NCBI GenBank assembly: GCA_036159515.1
Contig: JAYYEV010000035.1
Span: 1-26,810, forward strand
Reading direction: 5' to 3'
Source of the DNA: GCA-002727735 sp036159515
GTDB taxonomy: Bacteria > Bacteroidota > Bacteroidia > Flavobacteriales_D > Parvicellaceae
DNA: 26,810 bases
The position numbers were made by a program, and so were the translations under genes. The number at the start of each line of letters is the position of its first letter. The stretch's first letter is position 1. Below are positions 16,894 through 24,516 of the stretch, one piece after another. The notes under the pieces were generated by a model. The model was given only the letters and a program-made list of their open reading frames with translations, had not been told where the DNA came from and did not search any database.

Positions 16894-17583
16894 TTAATTA
16901 GGGTAAAATTTTTTTATATGAGATAATGCCAAATCAAAAGTTTGCTCAATATCAATTTCAGAGGTGTCAATTTCAATTGCTCCTTTAGGTTTTTTTAAAG
17001 GACTTACTTTCCTTTTTGAGTCTTGTTCGTCTCGCAAAATAATACTTTCAAGTACTTTTTGAAATTCAGTATCCTCACCCTTGACCTTATACTCTTCCCA
17101 CCTTCTTTCAGCTCTTTTTTGGGCAGATGCCTTTATCCAAAATTTGATATCAGCATTTGGAAAAACTACTGTCCCTATATCTCTCCCATCCATTACTACA
17201 TTTTGTTTTTCTCCGAATTTTTGTTGTATCCAAACTAATTTTCTTCTAATGTATTCATGTTTACTTACTTCACTTACTCTATCAGAAACCTCAATGGTTC
17301 TAATCTCTTTTTCTACAACGACTCCGTTCAATTGGATAAAGCTTTCCCCTTGTTCATTCGGTGTCGTAAAATCTATTACTAGTTTTTCTATTTCATTTTT
17401 AGCGTCTGCTATTAATTTACCTTTTTCATCAATCAAACCATTTCGTATAGCAAAAAGAGCTACAGCTCTATACATGGCTCCAGTATCAATGTAGGTGAAA
17501 CGCAACTCTAAAGCTAGTTTCTTAGCAAGAGTACTTTTACCACATCCTGAATGGCCATCAATAGAAATAATGTAATTTTTCAT
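16894..17583 (-). CDS. cmk: cytidylate kinase
   Basis: This kinase phosphorylates CMP and dCMP with ATP to supply CDP and dCDP. The P-loop IDGHSGCGKSTLAKKLA lies at 8-24, followed by FTYIDTGAMYRAVALFA, the NMP-binding signature. MDGRDIGTVVFP and the lid-region IILRDEQDSKRKVSPL are also diagnostic. From the ATG at 17583 the protein has 229 residues, the usual length. A longer frame starts at 17601, but its first codons lie inside the terminator hairpin of the upstream SiaB/SiaC unit and add only TAFFF, so I reject it. The start codon comes directly after the T-run of that terminator, leaving unclear where cmk transcription begins. It is the first gene of the cmk-truA-ABC exporter operon. Confidence 0.96.
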   Translation of the reverse strand: MKNYIISIDGHSGCGKSTLAKKLALELRFTYIDTGAMYRAVALFAIRNGLIDEKGKLIADAKNEIEKLVIDFTTPNEQGESFIQLNGVVVEKEIRTIEVSDRVSEVSKHEYIRRKLVWIQQKFGEKQNVVMDGRDIGTVVFPNADIKFWIKASAQKRAERRWEEYKVKGEDTEFQKVLESIILRDEQDSKRKVSPLKKPKGAIEIDTSEIDIEQTFDLALSHIKKFYPN

Positions 17584-17590
17584 AAAAAAA

Positions 17591-17614
17591 AAGGCTGTCA
17601 TGGATGACAGCCTT
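17591..17614 (-). terminator. intrinsic terminator of the SiaB/SiaC unit
   Basis: A perfect 10-bp inverted repeat (AAGGCTGTCA at 17591-17600 and TGACAGCCTT at 17605-17614) encloses a 4-base loop. On the - strand it is followed by nine Ts. It lies 23 bases beyond the stop of the DUF1987 gene and directly before the cmk start codon. Confidence 0.9.
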
Positions 17615-17637
17615 AAAATTAACTAAATAAGTTAACA

Positions 17638-18012
17638 TCAAATTTCTTCTACTTCAATCATTTCAAAAGGTAAATCTATGATAGCTTCATAATCTTCACC
17701 TGCTTCCAACATGTCTTCGTCATCTTCTTCATAGTACCATTTAACCTCTACGTTAGTCCCACTTAAAGATTCTAATTTTTTAAAAACATCTAATATACAC
17801 TTAGAGGAACTGGTATTGAAATATTCAAGTTGAACACTCAAAACTGTTTTTTCGTTAACAGACTGGCTGTAAGAATCAATCCAATCGATTATTGGCTTGT
17901 AAAATTCAATTGAATTTTCAGGAATAGATCTACCTTTCAAAAGCAAATCACCATTGCTTTTCAATTCTACTACTGGTGTTTTAGCCGACCCTTCTAATAT
18001 AAAATCTCCCAT
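17638..18012 (-). CDS. SiaC-like regulatory phosphoprotein (DUF1987 family)
   Basis: The 124-residue acidic protein belongs to the DUF1987/SiaC family, which has a fold like anti-anti-sigma (STAS) proteins. Recognisable parts are the N-terminal KTPVVELKSNGDLLLKGRSIPEN, cut here by turns, and the central LEYFNTSSSKCILDVFKKL. The Thr/Ser cluster at 67-70 is where the regulated threonine lies in the family (Thr68 in P. aeruginosa SiaC, as I recall). In Pseudomonas, SiaC is phosphorylated by SiaB, dephosphorylated by SiaA, and in its free form activates the diguanylate cyclase SiaD. Here the kinase gene lies 4 bases upstream, but no cyclase or phosphatase is nearby, so the target is unknown. It is the last gene before a strong terminator. 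Confidence 0.85.
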   Translation of the reverse strand: MGDFILEGSAKTPVVELKSNGDLLLKGRSIPENSIEFYKPIIDWIDSYSQSVNEKTVLSVQLEYFNTSSSKCILDVFKKLESLSGTNVEVKWYYEEDDEDMLEAGEDYEAIIDLPFEMIEVEEI

Positions 18013-18016
18013 GGTA

Positions 18017-18577
18017 TTATTTTTTTAAAATTTTAACTGTTAATGTAAAGAAAGAAAAACTATCATTAATTTCTCTGATATTGTAATCTAATTTTGATCC
18101 CGATCTTCTTGCTATATCAATTAGACCTAAACCTCCCCCACCTTTTTTACTCAACACGCCGTTATTCAGCACCTCTTTATAATACGCTTTTAATTCGTCC
18201 TTATTAAGAGAATTAATGTATTCAATTTTTTGAGAAATGTCTTTCACATTGGCCTGATCAATGTAATTACCTGTGACTATATCGTAAGACTCTGGAGTTC
18301 TACTAATACTGAAAATAGCAGACTTTTTCTCTGCAAGCTCTTCGGGTGATCCAACAATCTCAAATTCATCAATGTGATGGTACAGATTCTGCAAACATTC
18401 AACCAAAACATTGAATACTCTTTTTCTAATTTTAGGGGAATCTTGTAAGTCTTCCATTTTTGACTCCATAATTTGAAAAACTGAACTTAAAAGCTCAGAA
18501 GTGATAGAACCTTTAAAGGCCAAGAGCACATAATCTCTTTCCATCAACTTATATAAATCAAAAATATCCGTATTCAT
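18017..18577 (-). CDS. SiaB-like protein kinase (GHKL fold)
   Basis: The 186-residue protein resembles the SiaB family of small cytoplasmic kinases related to anti-sigma kinases such as SpoIIAB. An N-box-like helix lies at 55-69 (FNVLVECLQNLYHHI, with Glu60 and Asn64). A glycine-rich ATP-lid motif GGGGLGLIDIARRSG covers 146-160, and the closing strands DSFSFFTLTVKIL fit the fold. No membrane segment or sensor domain is present. Its predicted substrate is the DUF1987 protein encoded 4 bases downstream. The promoter element at 18586-18593 places the message start almost at the ATG, so the transcript may be nearly leaderless. A stand-alone histidine-kinase-like ATPase of another function is the alternative. 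Confidence 0.85.
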   Translation of the reverse strand: MNTDIFDLYKLMERDYVLLAFKGSITSELLSSVFQIMESKMEDLQDSPKIRKRVFNVLVECLQNLYHHIDEFEIVGSPEELAEKKSAIFSISRTPESYDIVTGNYIDQANVKDISQKIEYINSLNKDELKAYYKEVLNNGVLSKKGGGGLGLIDIARRSGSKLDYNIREINDSFSFFTLTVKILKK

Positions 18578-18585
18578 TACAGTTA

Positions 18586-18593
18586 CAAATATA
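18586..18593 (-). promoter_or_regulatory. candidate -7 promoter element for the siaB/siaC-like unit
   Basis: Read on the - strand this is TATATTTG, an exact TAnnTTTG match. It ends 8 bases before the ATG at 18577, so transcription should begin within a few bases of the start codon. Confidence 0.6.
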
Positions 18594-18647
18594 ATAAATT
18601 GTTATTAGCTCTAGCATAAAATAAAACGATCAAACTAATTAAAATAC

Positions 18648-18655
18648 TAGTTTTG
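18648..18655 (+). promoter_or_regulatory. candidate -7 promoter element for the methyltransferase gene
   Basis: TAGTTTTG is an exact TAnnTTTG match. Its last three bases form an in-frame TTG at 18653, but the predicted transcription start near 18662 lies beyond this TTG, which supports the GTG at 18671 as the true start codon. Confidence 0.55.
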
Positions 18656-18670
18656 AATAAAAATAAAAGC

Positions 18671-19405
18671 GTGAAAAAAAATGAATGGTTTGAAGATTGG
18701 TTCAATTCTAAATATTATCACCTTCTTTATCAAAACAGAAGTCAAAATGAAGCCGATTTATTCATAAAAAATACAGTCCAAAAATTAAAACTTGATGCTG
18801 ACGCGAGCGTATTGGATTTAGGATGTGGAAAAGGAAGGCATGCTTTAAAAATGAGCTCTTTTTTTAACACGGTTCATGGCTTGGATTTATCGGAAAATAA
18901 CATCAAAATTGCGAATTCAAACAAAAAAGATAACATGAAATTCTTCATAGGTGATATGAGAAATTTCAATCACACTACTACTTACGATTACGTATTTAAT
19001 CTATTTACAAGCTTTGGTTACTTTGATACTGTAGAAGAAAATCTAGATGTACTAAAATGCATTCACAGGCAACTTAAAAAAAATGGTTATTTACTAGTGG
19101 ATTTCTTAAACCCTGATGTTATTCGAAATAATGAATTTACTTCAGAAAAAAAACACATTAATGATGTTTATTTTAATATTGAAAAACGTATTTCTGATAA
19201 TTATATTGTAAAGAATATTCAAATAAAAGATGGGAATAAAGAGTTTCATTTTAATGAAAAAGTACAGCTATTTGATTTAAATGATTTTGAAAACATGTTA
19301 AGTAAAACAGGTTACTCGATTCATTCCACTTTTGGAAATTACAGTCTTGAAAGCTTCCATAGTAACAGCGAAAGATTAATTTTGTGGGCTCAAAAAATAA
19401 ATTGA
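18671..19405 (+). CDS. class I SAM-dependent methyltransferase
   Basis: The 244-residue protein (from GTG 18671) has the SAM-binding motif VLDLGCGKGRHALKM at about 47-61, followed by the acidic end of strand 2 (HGLDLSENNI) and FFIGDMRNF. These mark a class I methyltransferase of the kind that acts on small molecules. The N-terminus NEWFEDWFNSKYYHLLYQNR, just after the GTG, is a common opening of this family in Bacteroidota. A TTG at 18653 would add six residues but sits in a promoter element. Substrate is unknown. The ZIP transporter gene begins 4 bases after the stop, so the two are co-transcribed. The gene is divergent from the SiaB-like kinase. Confidence 0.88.
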   Translation: MKKNEWFEDWFNSKYYHLLYQNRSQNEADLFIKNTVQKLKLDADASVLDLGCGKGRHALKMSSFFNTVHGLDLSENNIKIANSNKKDNMKFFIGDMRNFNHTTTYDYVFNLFTSFGYFDTVEENLDVLKCIHRQLKKNGYLLVDFLNPDVIRNNEFTSEKKHINDVYFNIEKRISDNYIVKNIQIKDGNKEFHFNEKVQLFDLNDFENMLSKTGYSIHSTFGNYSLESFHSNSERLILWAQKIN

Positions 19406-19409
19406 ATAC

Positions 19410-20141
19410 ATGCTAACAACTGTCTTGATATTAAGCGTAATTGGTGCTGGAGTGGTAGCAGATCTTTTTGGTAAATATTTCATAGCGTATCGAAATTACA
19501 TACTTTCCTTTAGTGTTTCTATAGTTCTTACACTAATTTGCTTGCATATCATTCCCGAAATTTTTAGTCACCATAAATCACATTTAGGATATTTTTTATT
19601 AGCTGGTTTTCTCCTTCAGATTTTACTGGAATTACTTTCAAAAGGAATTGAACATGGCCATGTCCACTTTCATGGGAAAATAACTAATAATCAGATGGGC
19701 GTTATTTTTATTGGACTTTGTATTCATGCTATCATTGAGGGCATACCCATGTTTACATTTGAACACGAACACCATCATTTACATGAACATAAACATGTGG
19801 AGTTCACCTGGGTTTATTTTACAGCTATATTAATTCACAAATTACCAATTGCAATAGTATTGATGTTTTTTCTAAATAATATGGAATCTTCAATCTTTAA
19901 AAGATATGCATTGTTAGTATTATTTTCAATCACCACCCCACTTGGCGCAATCTTTGGAGAAGAAATCATGCATTTAGATTTGTTTTCAGACTGGGCGCCA
20001 ACGTTATTAGCTCTAACCACAGGAATGCTTTTGCATATCACTACTCTTCTTATTTTTGAGGATCACCATCACTCTAATGATAAATATAAAAATGTCATGA
20101 TCATCATGTTAGGAATTGGTATAGGTGCTCTATTGTTTTAA
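19410..20141 (+). CDS. ZIP family metal (zinc) transporter
   Basis: The 243-residue inner-membrane protein has about eight hydrophobic segments. The metal-binding core motifs of ZIP proteins are visible: CIHAIIEGIP at 105-113 (transmembrane segment 4) and LIHKLPIAIV at 141-150 (segment 5). Between them lies a histidine-rich loop with 7 His in 12 residues at about 118-129, and further His residues occur at 82-88 and 219-221. The likely role is uptake of Zn(II) or another divalent cation from periplasm to cytoplasm. It follows the methyltransferase by 4 bases. Its 3' end overlaps that of the convergent T9SS cargo gene by 12 bases. Confidence 0.9.
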   Translation: MLTTVLILSVIGAGVVADLFGKYFIAYRNYILSFSVSIVLTLICLHIIPEIFSHHKSHLGYFLLAGFLLQILLELLSKGIEHGHVHFHGKITNNQMGVIFIGLCIHAIIEGIPMFTFEHEHHHLHEHKHVEFTWVYFTAILIHKLPIAIVLMFFLNNMESSIFKRYALLVLFSITTPLGAIFGEEIMHLDLFSDWAPTLLALTTGMLLHITTLLIFEDHHHSNDKYKNVMIIMLGIGIGALLF

Positions 20142-21188
20142 TATCCTAAAAACATCTTGTCCCATATTTGTGCACACTTTTGCATAATAAATTCCATTAC
20201 TAAATTGGTTTAATGAAATATATCTGCATTCTTCACAAGAAAAAATTTGATTCCCTAACCCATCGAACAATTCAACTCTAAATCCTTTAGGAAGATTCTC
20301 AGTATTAAAATAAACTCTTCCCGTAGTTGGATTTGGATAACAAGTCAGGTTTATTACTTTATTATTAAATCCCACATGTAACTGATCTAAATACCATGAT
20401 TGAATTGGAAATCCACCTTGAAAAGACACTTCTAATACAGGGAAACCTTCGTTTAAAGTAAACCATTGTAATAACGTAATATCGGGCTGATCAAATGAGG
20501 TTCCAAATTGAAACTGATCTATATATAAAGTATCTCTTTGCCTGATTGTTGTTCGAACTCTAATAACGTCATATGTTTGAAATGGAGTTTGTAACGAACC
20601 CCATCCGTCCACCTCATACTCTCTCCTAATCCATTGTCCATAAGCACCTAGCGATGGTATAGAAGCTAAATAATATGCCCTTGAAGAGTCAGTGTCTCCA
20701 TAGGAAAGTGGAAAATTAAATATAATTTCAGTGGTGTCATACCGAACTGAAGCTGGTAGTCCATTAATATTTGCACCAAAACCTACTTTTTTTAAACTTG
20801 AAGATGAAGTTTGAAAGTAATCATAACGATCAGTAATTTGTAAATTAGGTACAACATCTATGTCCATACCTTTTTGGGCAAAATTGGCAATGTAGTTTGG
20901 ATATAAAAAAATATTATTGAAAAAGAGTTGATAAGCAAACGGAGTTTGATTAACAGGTGAGTTTACTAAAGAATCTTGACCAGAATATAGGATAGATGAA
21001 AAATCCCAATTAAAATTTGGACCAGCAGCATAAAAATCTAAATTTAGATTAGGATCAAAATTTGATCTGTATACAATATCACCAACTGTACTGTAGTTTG
21101 CAAATGGGTAATTAATTTGTGAGGAAGAATCTAAAACACAAAAAATGATAAAAAACAATTTAGCGGATAGGTGTTTAAAACTGAGCAT
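20130..21188 (-). CDS. secreted protein with T9SS type A sorting domain
   Basis: The 352-residue protein has a signal peptide (FFIIFCVLDSSSQ, cleavage near residue 23). It ends in a type A sorting domain at about 280-352: NLTCYPNPTTGRVYF, VELFDGLGNQIF, NGIYYAKV and a basic C-terminal tail RILKQ. Such domains direct export through the type IX secretion system and are normally removed as the protein is attached to the surface or released. The body between has no catalytic motif I can name; it is rich in Tyr, Asn and Phe and looks beta-rich. The gene is divergent from a carboxypeptidase-regulatory-like protein and a TonB-dependent receptor, so it may act on the same surface ligand. That link is inference. 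Confidence 0.88.
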   Translation of the reverse strand: MLSFKHLSAKLFFIIFCVLDSSSQINYPFANYSTVGDIVYRSNFDPNLNLDFYAAGPNFNWDFSSILYSGQDSLVNSPVNQTPFAYQLFFNNIFLYPNYIANFAQKGMDIDVVPNLQITDRYDYFQTSSSSLKKVGFGANINGLPASVRYDTTEIIFNFPLSYGDTDSSRAYYLASIPSLGAYGQWIRREYEVDGWGSLQTPFQTYDVIRVRTTIRQRDTLYIDQFQFGTSFDQPDITLLQWFTLNEGFPVLEVSFQGGFPIQSWYLDQLHVGFNNKVINLTCYPNPTTGRVYFNTENLPKGFRVELFDGLGNQIFSCEECRYISLNQFSNGIYYAKVCTNMGQDVFRILKQ

Positions 21189-21217
21189 CTTTAAATTTAC
21201 ATGATTAAATTTAAAAG

Positions 21218-21841
21218 TTGAATCGAGTTTACAATTGTGTCATATTATTAGTGCTTTTTGGAATTGCCACAAATTCAATTTCCCAAACTAATTTAATTCA
21301 GTTCAGCGGAGTTGTAGTTTCACAAGACAGTTTGCAGCCTGTACCCTATTGTAATATCATTGATAAAAAAACTAAAAGAGGAACAACATCAGATTATTTT
21401 GGCTATTTCTCCTTTGTGGCTAGCAAAGGTGATACCATAAATTTCAGTTGTGTTGGATATAAAAAAACATCTTTTGTTATACCAGACACGCTATCAACAA
21501 ACAAATACTCGCTCATCCAGGTTCTATTCCAAGATACTATTTTACTTAAAACAGCCGTTGTATATCCATGGCCATCAAAAGAGCAATTTGCCAAAGCTTT
21601 TGTTGAAACAGAAATTCCAAATGATGACTATAAAAGAGCAATGAAAAACTTGTCTAGATCTCAACTTAATGAAAGGATGCAATTTACCCCGATGGATGGC
21701 GGCATGAACTTCAAATGGCAGCAGCAACAAATTCAAAGTAAGTTATACTATGCAGGACAATACCCACCCAACAACCTACTAAACCCCATCGCGTGGGCTA
21801 AATTCATTGAAGCTTGGAAAAGAGGAGATTTCAAAAATTAA
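21218..21841 (+). CDS. stand-alone carboxypeptidase-regulatory-like domain protein
   Basis: The 207-residue product has a signal peptide (CVILLVLFGIATNSISQ, cleavage near residue 23). One carboxypeptidase-D regulatory-like beta-sandwich follows at about 27-105: IQFSGVVVSQDSLQPVPYC, RGTTSDYFGYFSF and FSCVGYKK are the usual strands. The C-terminal 100 residues are polar (QLNERMQFTPMDGGMNF, WQQQQIQSK) and match nothing I can name. In this phylum the domain commonly leads TonB-dependent receptors; here it stands alone, two bases before such a receptor. It is probably periplasmic or attached to the outer membrane. The start is TTG at 21218, chosen because it gives a full signal peptide; no in-frame ATG is available. 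Confidence 0.75.
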   Translation: MNRVYNCVILLVLFGIATNSISQTNLIQFSGVVVSQDSLQPVPYCNIIDKKTKRGTTSDYFGYFSFVASKGDTINFSCVGYKKTSFVIPDTLSTNKYSLIQVLFQDTILLKTAVVYPWPSKEQFAKAFVETEIPNDDYKRAMKNLSRSQLNERMQFTPMDGGMNFKWQQQQIQSKLYYAGQYPPNNLLNPIAWAKFIEAWKRGDFKN

Positions 21842-21843
21842 TC

Positions 21844-24498
21844 ATGAAATACTTAAGAGGTACAATATTTTCTTTGTTTTTATTCATCTATTCATGGGTA
21901 GGGTTTTCCCAATCAACCATTGAATTAACTGGAAGAATTAGCGATGTAAAAGGAAATCCAATAGAAGATGCCAGCATTGTAATTAAAGATCAAAATAAGG
22001 GGGTGTCTTCTAAAAAAGATGGAAGTTTTAAGCTCAACCTTATAAAAGATAAAAAGCTTACCATTTATTTTTCACATGTAAATTATAAGTCGCTCGAAAA
22101 GAAAATATCTACCAAAAACAACTTGAATCTTAACATTAAATTAAAAGGTAAAACCCTGGAAACCTTAGAAGTTGAATATGTAGACCCTGGCAGCTCACCT
22201 ATTGAACTTCTACCCACTATCGACGCTTCAAACGTAGCTCTTCCGAGTTCAAACATTGAAGGACTGCTTTCGTCTATAGGCTTTGGAGTACGACAAAATA
22301 ATGAGTTATCTTCAGGATTTAATGTAAGAGGAGGCAACTTTGATGAAAACTTAATCTATGTAAACGGAATTGAAGTATATCGACCCTTTTTAGCTCGATC
22401 TGGTCAACAAGAAGGACTTAGTTTTATTAATCCCTCTATGATTGAAAACATTCTTTTTTCAGCTGGTGGTTTTGATGCTATTTATGGAGATAAACTTTCT
22501 AGCGTATTAGATATTACTTATAGAGAACCAAAATCATTTGGAGCAAATATTACAACCAGTTTACTAGGTGCACAATTTCAAATTCAAGATAAAGTAAGCA
22601 ACAGGTTAAATTATAATTTGGGTGTTCGATACAGAACCAATGCATATTTATTAGGAGCCTTAGATACAAAAGGAGAATACAAACCACGATTTACAGATAT
22701 TCAAGGATTAATCAATTTCCAAGTAAATGAGGACATTAAATTAAGCTATTATGGTAGTATAGCTAATAATCTATTCTCTGTTCAACCTGAAAATAGAGAA
22801 ACTAACTTTGGTAGTATTAATGAAGCCTTAAGATTTACAGTATATTATGAAGGCCAAGAAAATACTCAATTTGAAACCTGGATGAGTGCGTTAACATTAA
22901 AACATCAGGTATCAGAGAAGTTAAACCTAAATTATTTTATATCCACTTTTAATACCGATGAAACTGAATTTTTTGATGTACTAGGAGAATACAGGCTTGA
23001 TGAGTTAGAACGGGATTTGGGTAGTGATGAATACGGGGAAGTTGCCTATAACAGAGGAGTTGGTGCATTTCTAAATCACGCAAGAAATGAGTTGAAAGCC
23101 AATGTATATAATATTTACCATAAAGGCGATTTTCAACAAGACAACAGTAAAACAAATTGGGGAGTAAAATTTCAGCGGGATTTTGTCACTAATAAAATAA
23201 ATGAATGGAATTACATTGATTCGTCTCGATTTAATACTCCCAAACCCTCGGACAGTATAGGCTACACCAATCCTGGGAATATTCCATATCAATATCTTGA
23301 ATTAAGTAAAGCTGTTCATGCCGATACAGAAATAAATTCTTCTAGAATAACAGGATTTATACAACACCGAATTCGTTTTAATAAACAAAGAAAAATTGAA
23401 ATTGAAAATCACGATTCTCCACAAGAAATGCATGTAGACACTAGTTTTTATGATGACGACTATTTCACCTTGACTTTCGGAGTTAGAGGAAACCATTGGA
23501 CTTACAATCAACAAACTGTGTTTTCTCCAAGAATTAATTTTAAATGGAAACCAGCTATCTATAAATTCAATAACGATACTTTTTACAGAAGAAATATTAC
23601 GCTAAGGGCGGCTACAGGGTATTATTATCAACCTCCTTTTTTCAGGGCAGCAAGAAATTTATCGGGTGAATTAAATCCTGGAATAAGAGCACAAAAATCC
23701 ATACATTTCGTAGTAGGAGGAGACATGGTATTCAATATGTGGGGAAGGAAATTTAAGGCAGGGTCTGAGTTATATTATAAGTTGCTTGATGATATTATTC
23801 CTTATGAAATTGAAAATGTCAGAGTAAATTACTACGGAGAAAATAACGCGACTGGATATGCAAGAGGTATTGACTTTAAAATTAATGGTGAATTTGTAAA
23901 AGGAATTCAGTCTTATGCTTCATTAAGTTGGTTGCAAACTAAAGAAGATATCCTAAATGATGGGTATTATCATTATTTTAATTCGAGTGGAGAAAAAATC
24001 GTACCTGGATATACGCTGGACAATATTCCAACAGACAGTTCTTTTATCGAACCAGGTTTTATTCCCAGACCTACTGATCAAAGGTTATCCTTTTCTCTGT
24101 TTTTTCAAGACGAAATGCCTGACGATTGGGATACTGAAAAAATTAAGTGGAGTACAATGAAACTCAATATAAATATCCTATTTGGAACCCGATTGCCTTA
24201 TGGACCACCAGGAAATGAACGATATTCTGATACCCTTAGATCATCTTTGTATAGAAGAATTGATATTGGATTTTCGAAAGATTTAATTCAATCAGGAACG
24301 GACAAATCAAAATACAGTCAGAAATCAATCATACATAAAATTGATGCCATGTGGATTGCTTTCGAAGTGTTTAACCTCCTAGACATATCAAATACGACCA
24401 ATTATACTTGGATTAACGATGTAAGTGGAAGAAAATATTCTGTTCCTAGTTTTTTAACTTCAAGGAGATTAAACCTTAAATTAGTAGCAAGATTTTAA
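21844..24498 (+). CDS. TonB-dependent outer-membrane receptor with carboxypeptidase-regulatory-like domain
   Basis: From the ATG at 21844 the protein has 884 residues. A signal peptide (LFLFIYSWVGFSQ) ends near 23. A carboxypeptidase-regulatory-like domain follows at about 26-105 (LTGRISDVKGNPIEDASIVI). The plug domain covers about 130-235, with SSGFNVRGGNFDENLIYVNG and FSAGGFDAIYGDKLSSVLDI. The rest is a 22-strand barrel ending in LVARF, with the terminal Phe used for barrel assembly. It imports an unknown ligand across the outer membrane using TonB energy. It is not a SusC-type receptor with a SusD partner, since no SusD gene follows. An alternative frame start at 21814 overlaps the upstream gene and would spoil the signal peptide. 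The gene starts 2 bases after the upstream stop, so the two are one unit. Confidence 0.93.
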   Translation: MKYLRGTIFSLFLFIYSWVGFSQSTIELTGRISDVKGNPIEDASIVIKDQNKGVSSKKDGSFKLNLIKDKKLTIYFSHVNYKSLEKKISTKNNLNLNIKLKGKTLETLEVEYVDPGSSPIELLPTIDASNVALPSSNIEGLLSSIGFGVRQNNELSSGFNVRGGNFDENLIYVNGIEVYRPFLARSGQQEGLSFINPSMIENILFSAGGFDAIYGDKLSSVLDITYREPKSFGANITTSLLGAQFQIQDKVSNRLNYNLGVRYRTNAYLLGALDTKGEYKPRFTDIQGLINFQVNEDIKLSYYGSIANNLFSVQPENRETNFGSINEALRFTVYYEGQENTQFETWMSALTLKHQVSEKLNLNYFISTFNTDETEFFDVLGEYRLDELERDLGSDEYGEVAYNRGVGAFLNHARNELKANVYNIYHKGDFQQDNSKTNWGVKFQRDFVTNKINEWNYIDSSRFNTPKPSDSIGYTNPGNIPYQYLELSKAVHADTEINSSRITGFIQHRIRFNKQRKIEIENHDSPQEMHVDTSFYDDDYFTLTFGVRGNHWTYNQQTVFSPRINFKWKPAIYKFNNDTFYRRNITLRAATGYYYQPPFFRAARNLSGELNPGIRAQKSIHFVVGGDMVFNMWGRKFKAGSELYYKLLDDIIPYEIENVRVNYYGENNATGYARGIDFKINGEFVKGIQSYASLSWLQTKEDILNDGYYHYFNSSGEKIVPGYTLDNIPTDSSFIEPGFIPRPTDQRLSFSLFFQDEMPDDWDTEKIKWSTMKLNINILFGTRLPYGPPGNERYSDTLRSSLYRRIDIGFSKDLIQSGTDKSKYSQKSIIHKIDAMWIAFEVFNLLDISNTTNYTWINDVSGRKYSVPSFLTSRRLNLKLVARF

Positions 24499-24516
24499 AT
24501 TTATAAAAAGAGTAAA

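Noticed and set aside
17081..17494. 137-residue open frame antisense to cmk
   Set aside because: It lies wholly inside the conserved cmk gene, has no recognisable motif, and its Ser/Phe-rich content is what antisense of a Lys/Glu-rich gene gives.
21844..24498. SusC/SusD polysaccharide utilisation locus
   Set aside because: No SusD-like lipoprotein or glycoside hydrolase follows, and the receptor lacks the SusC layout beyond the shared N-terminal domain.
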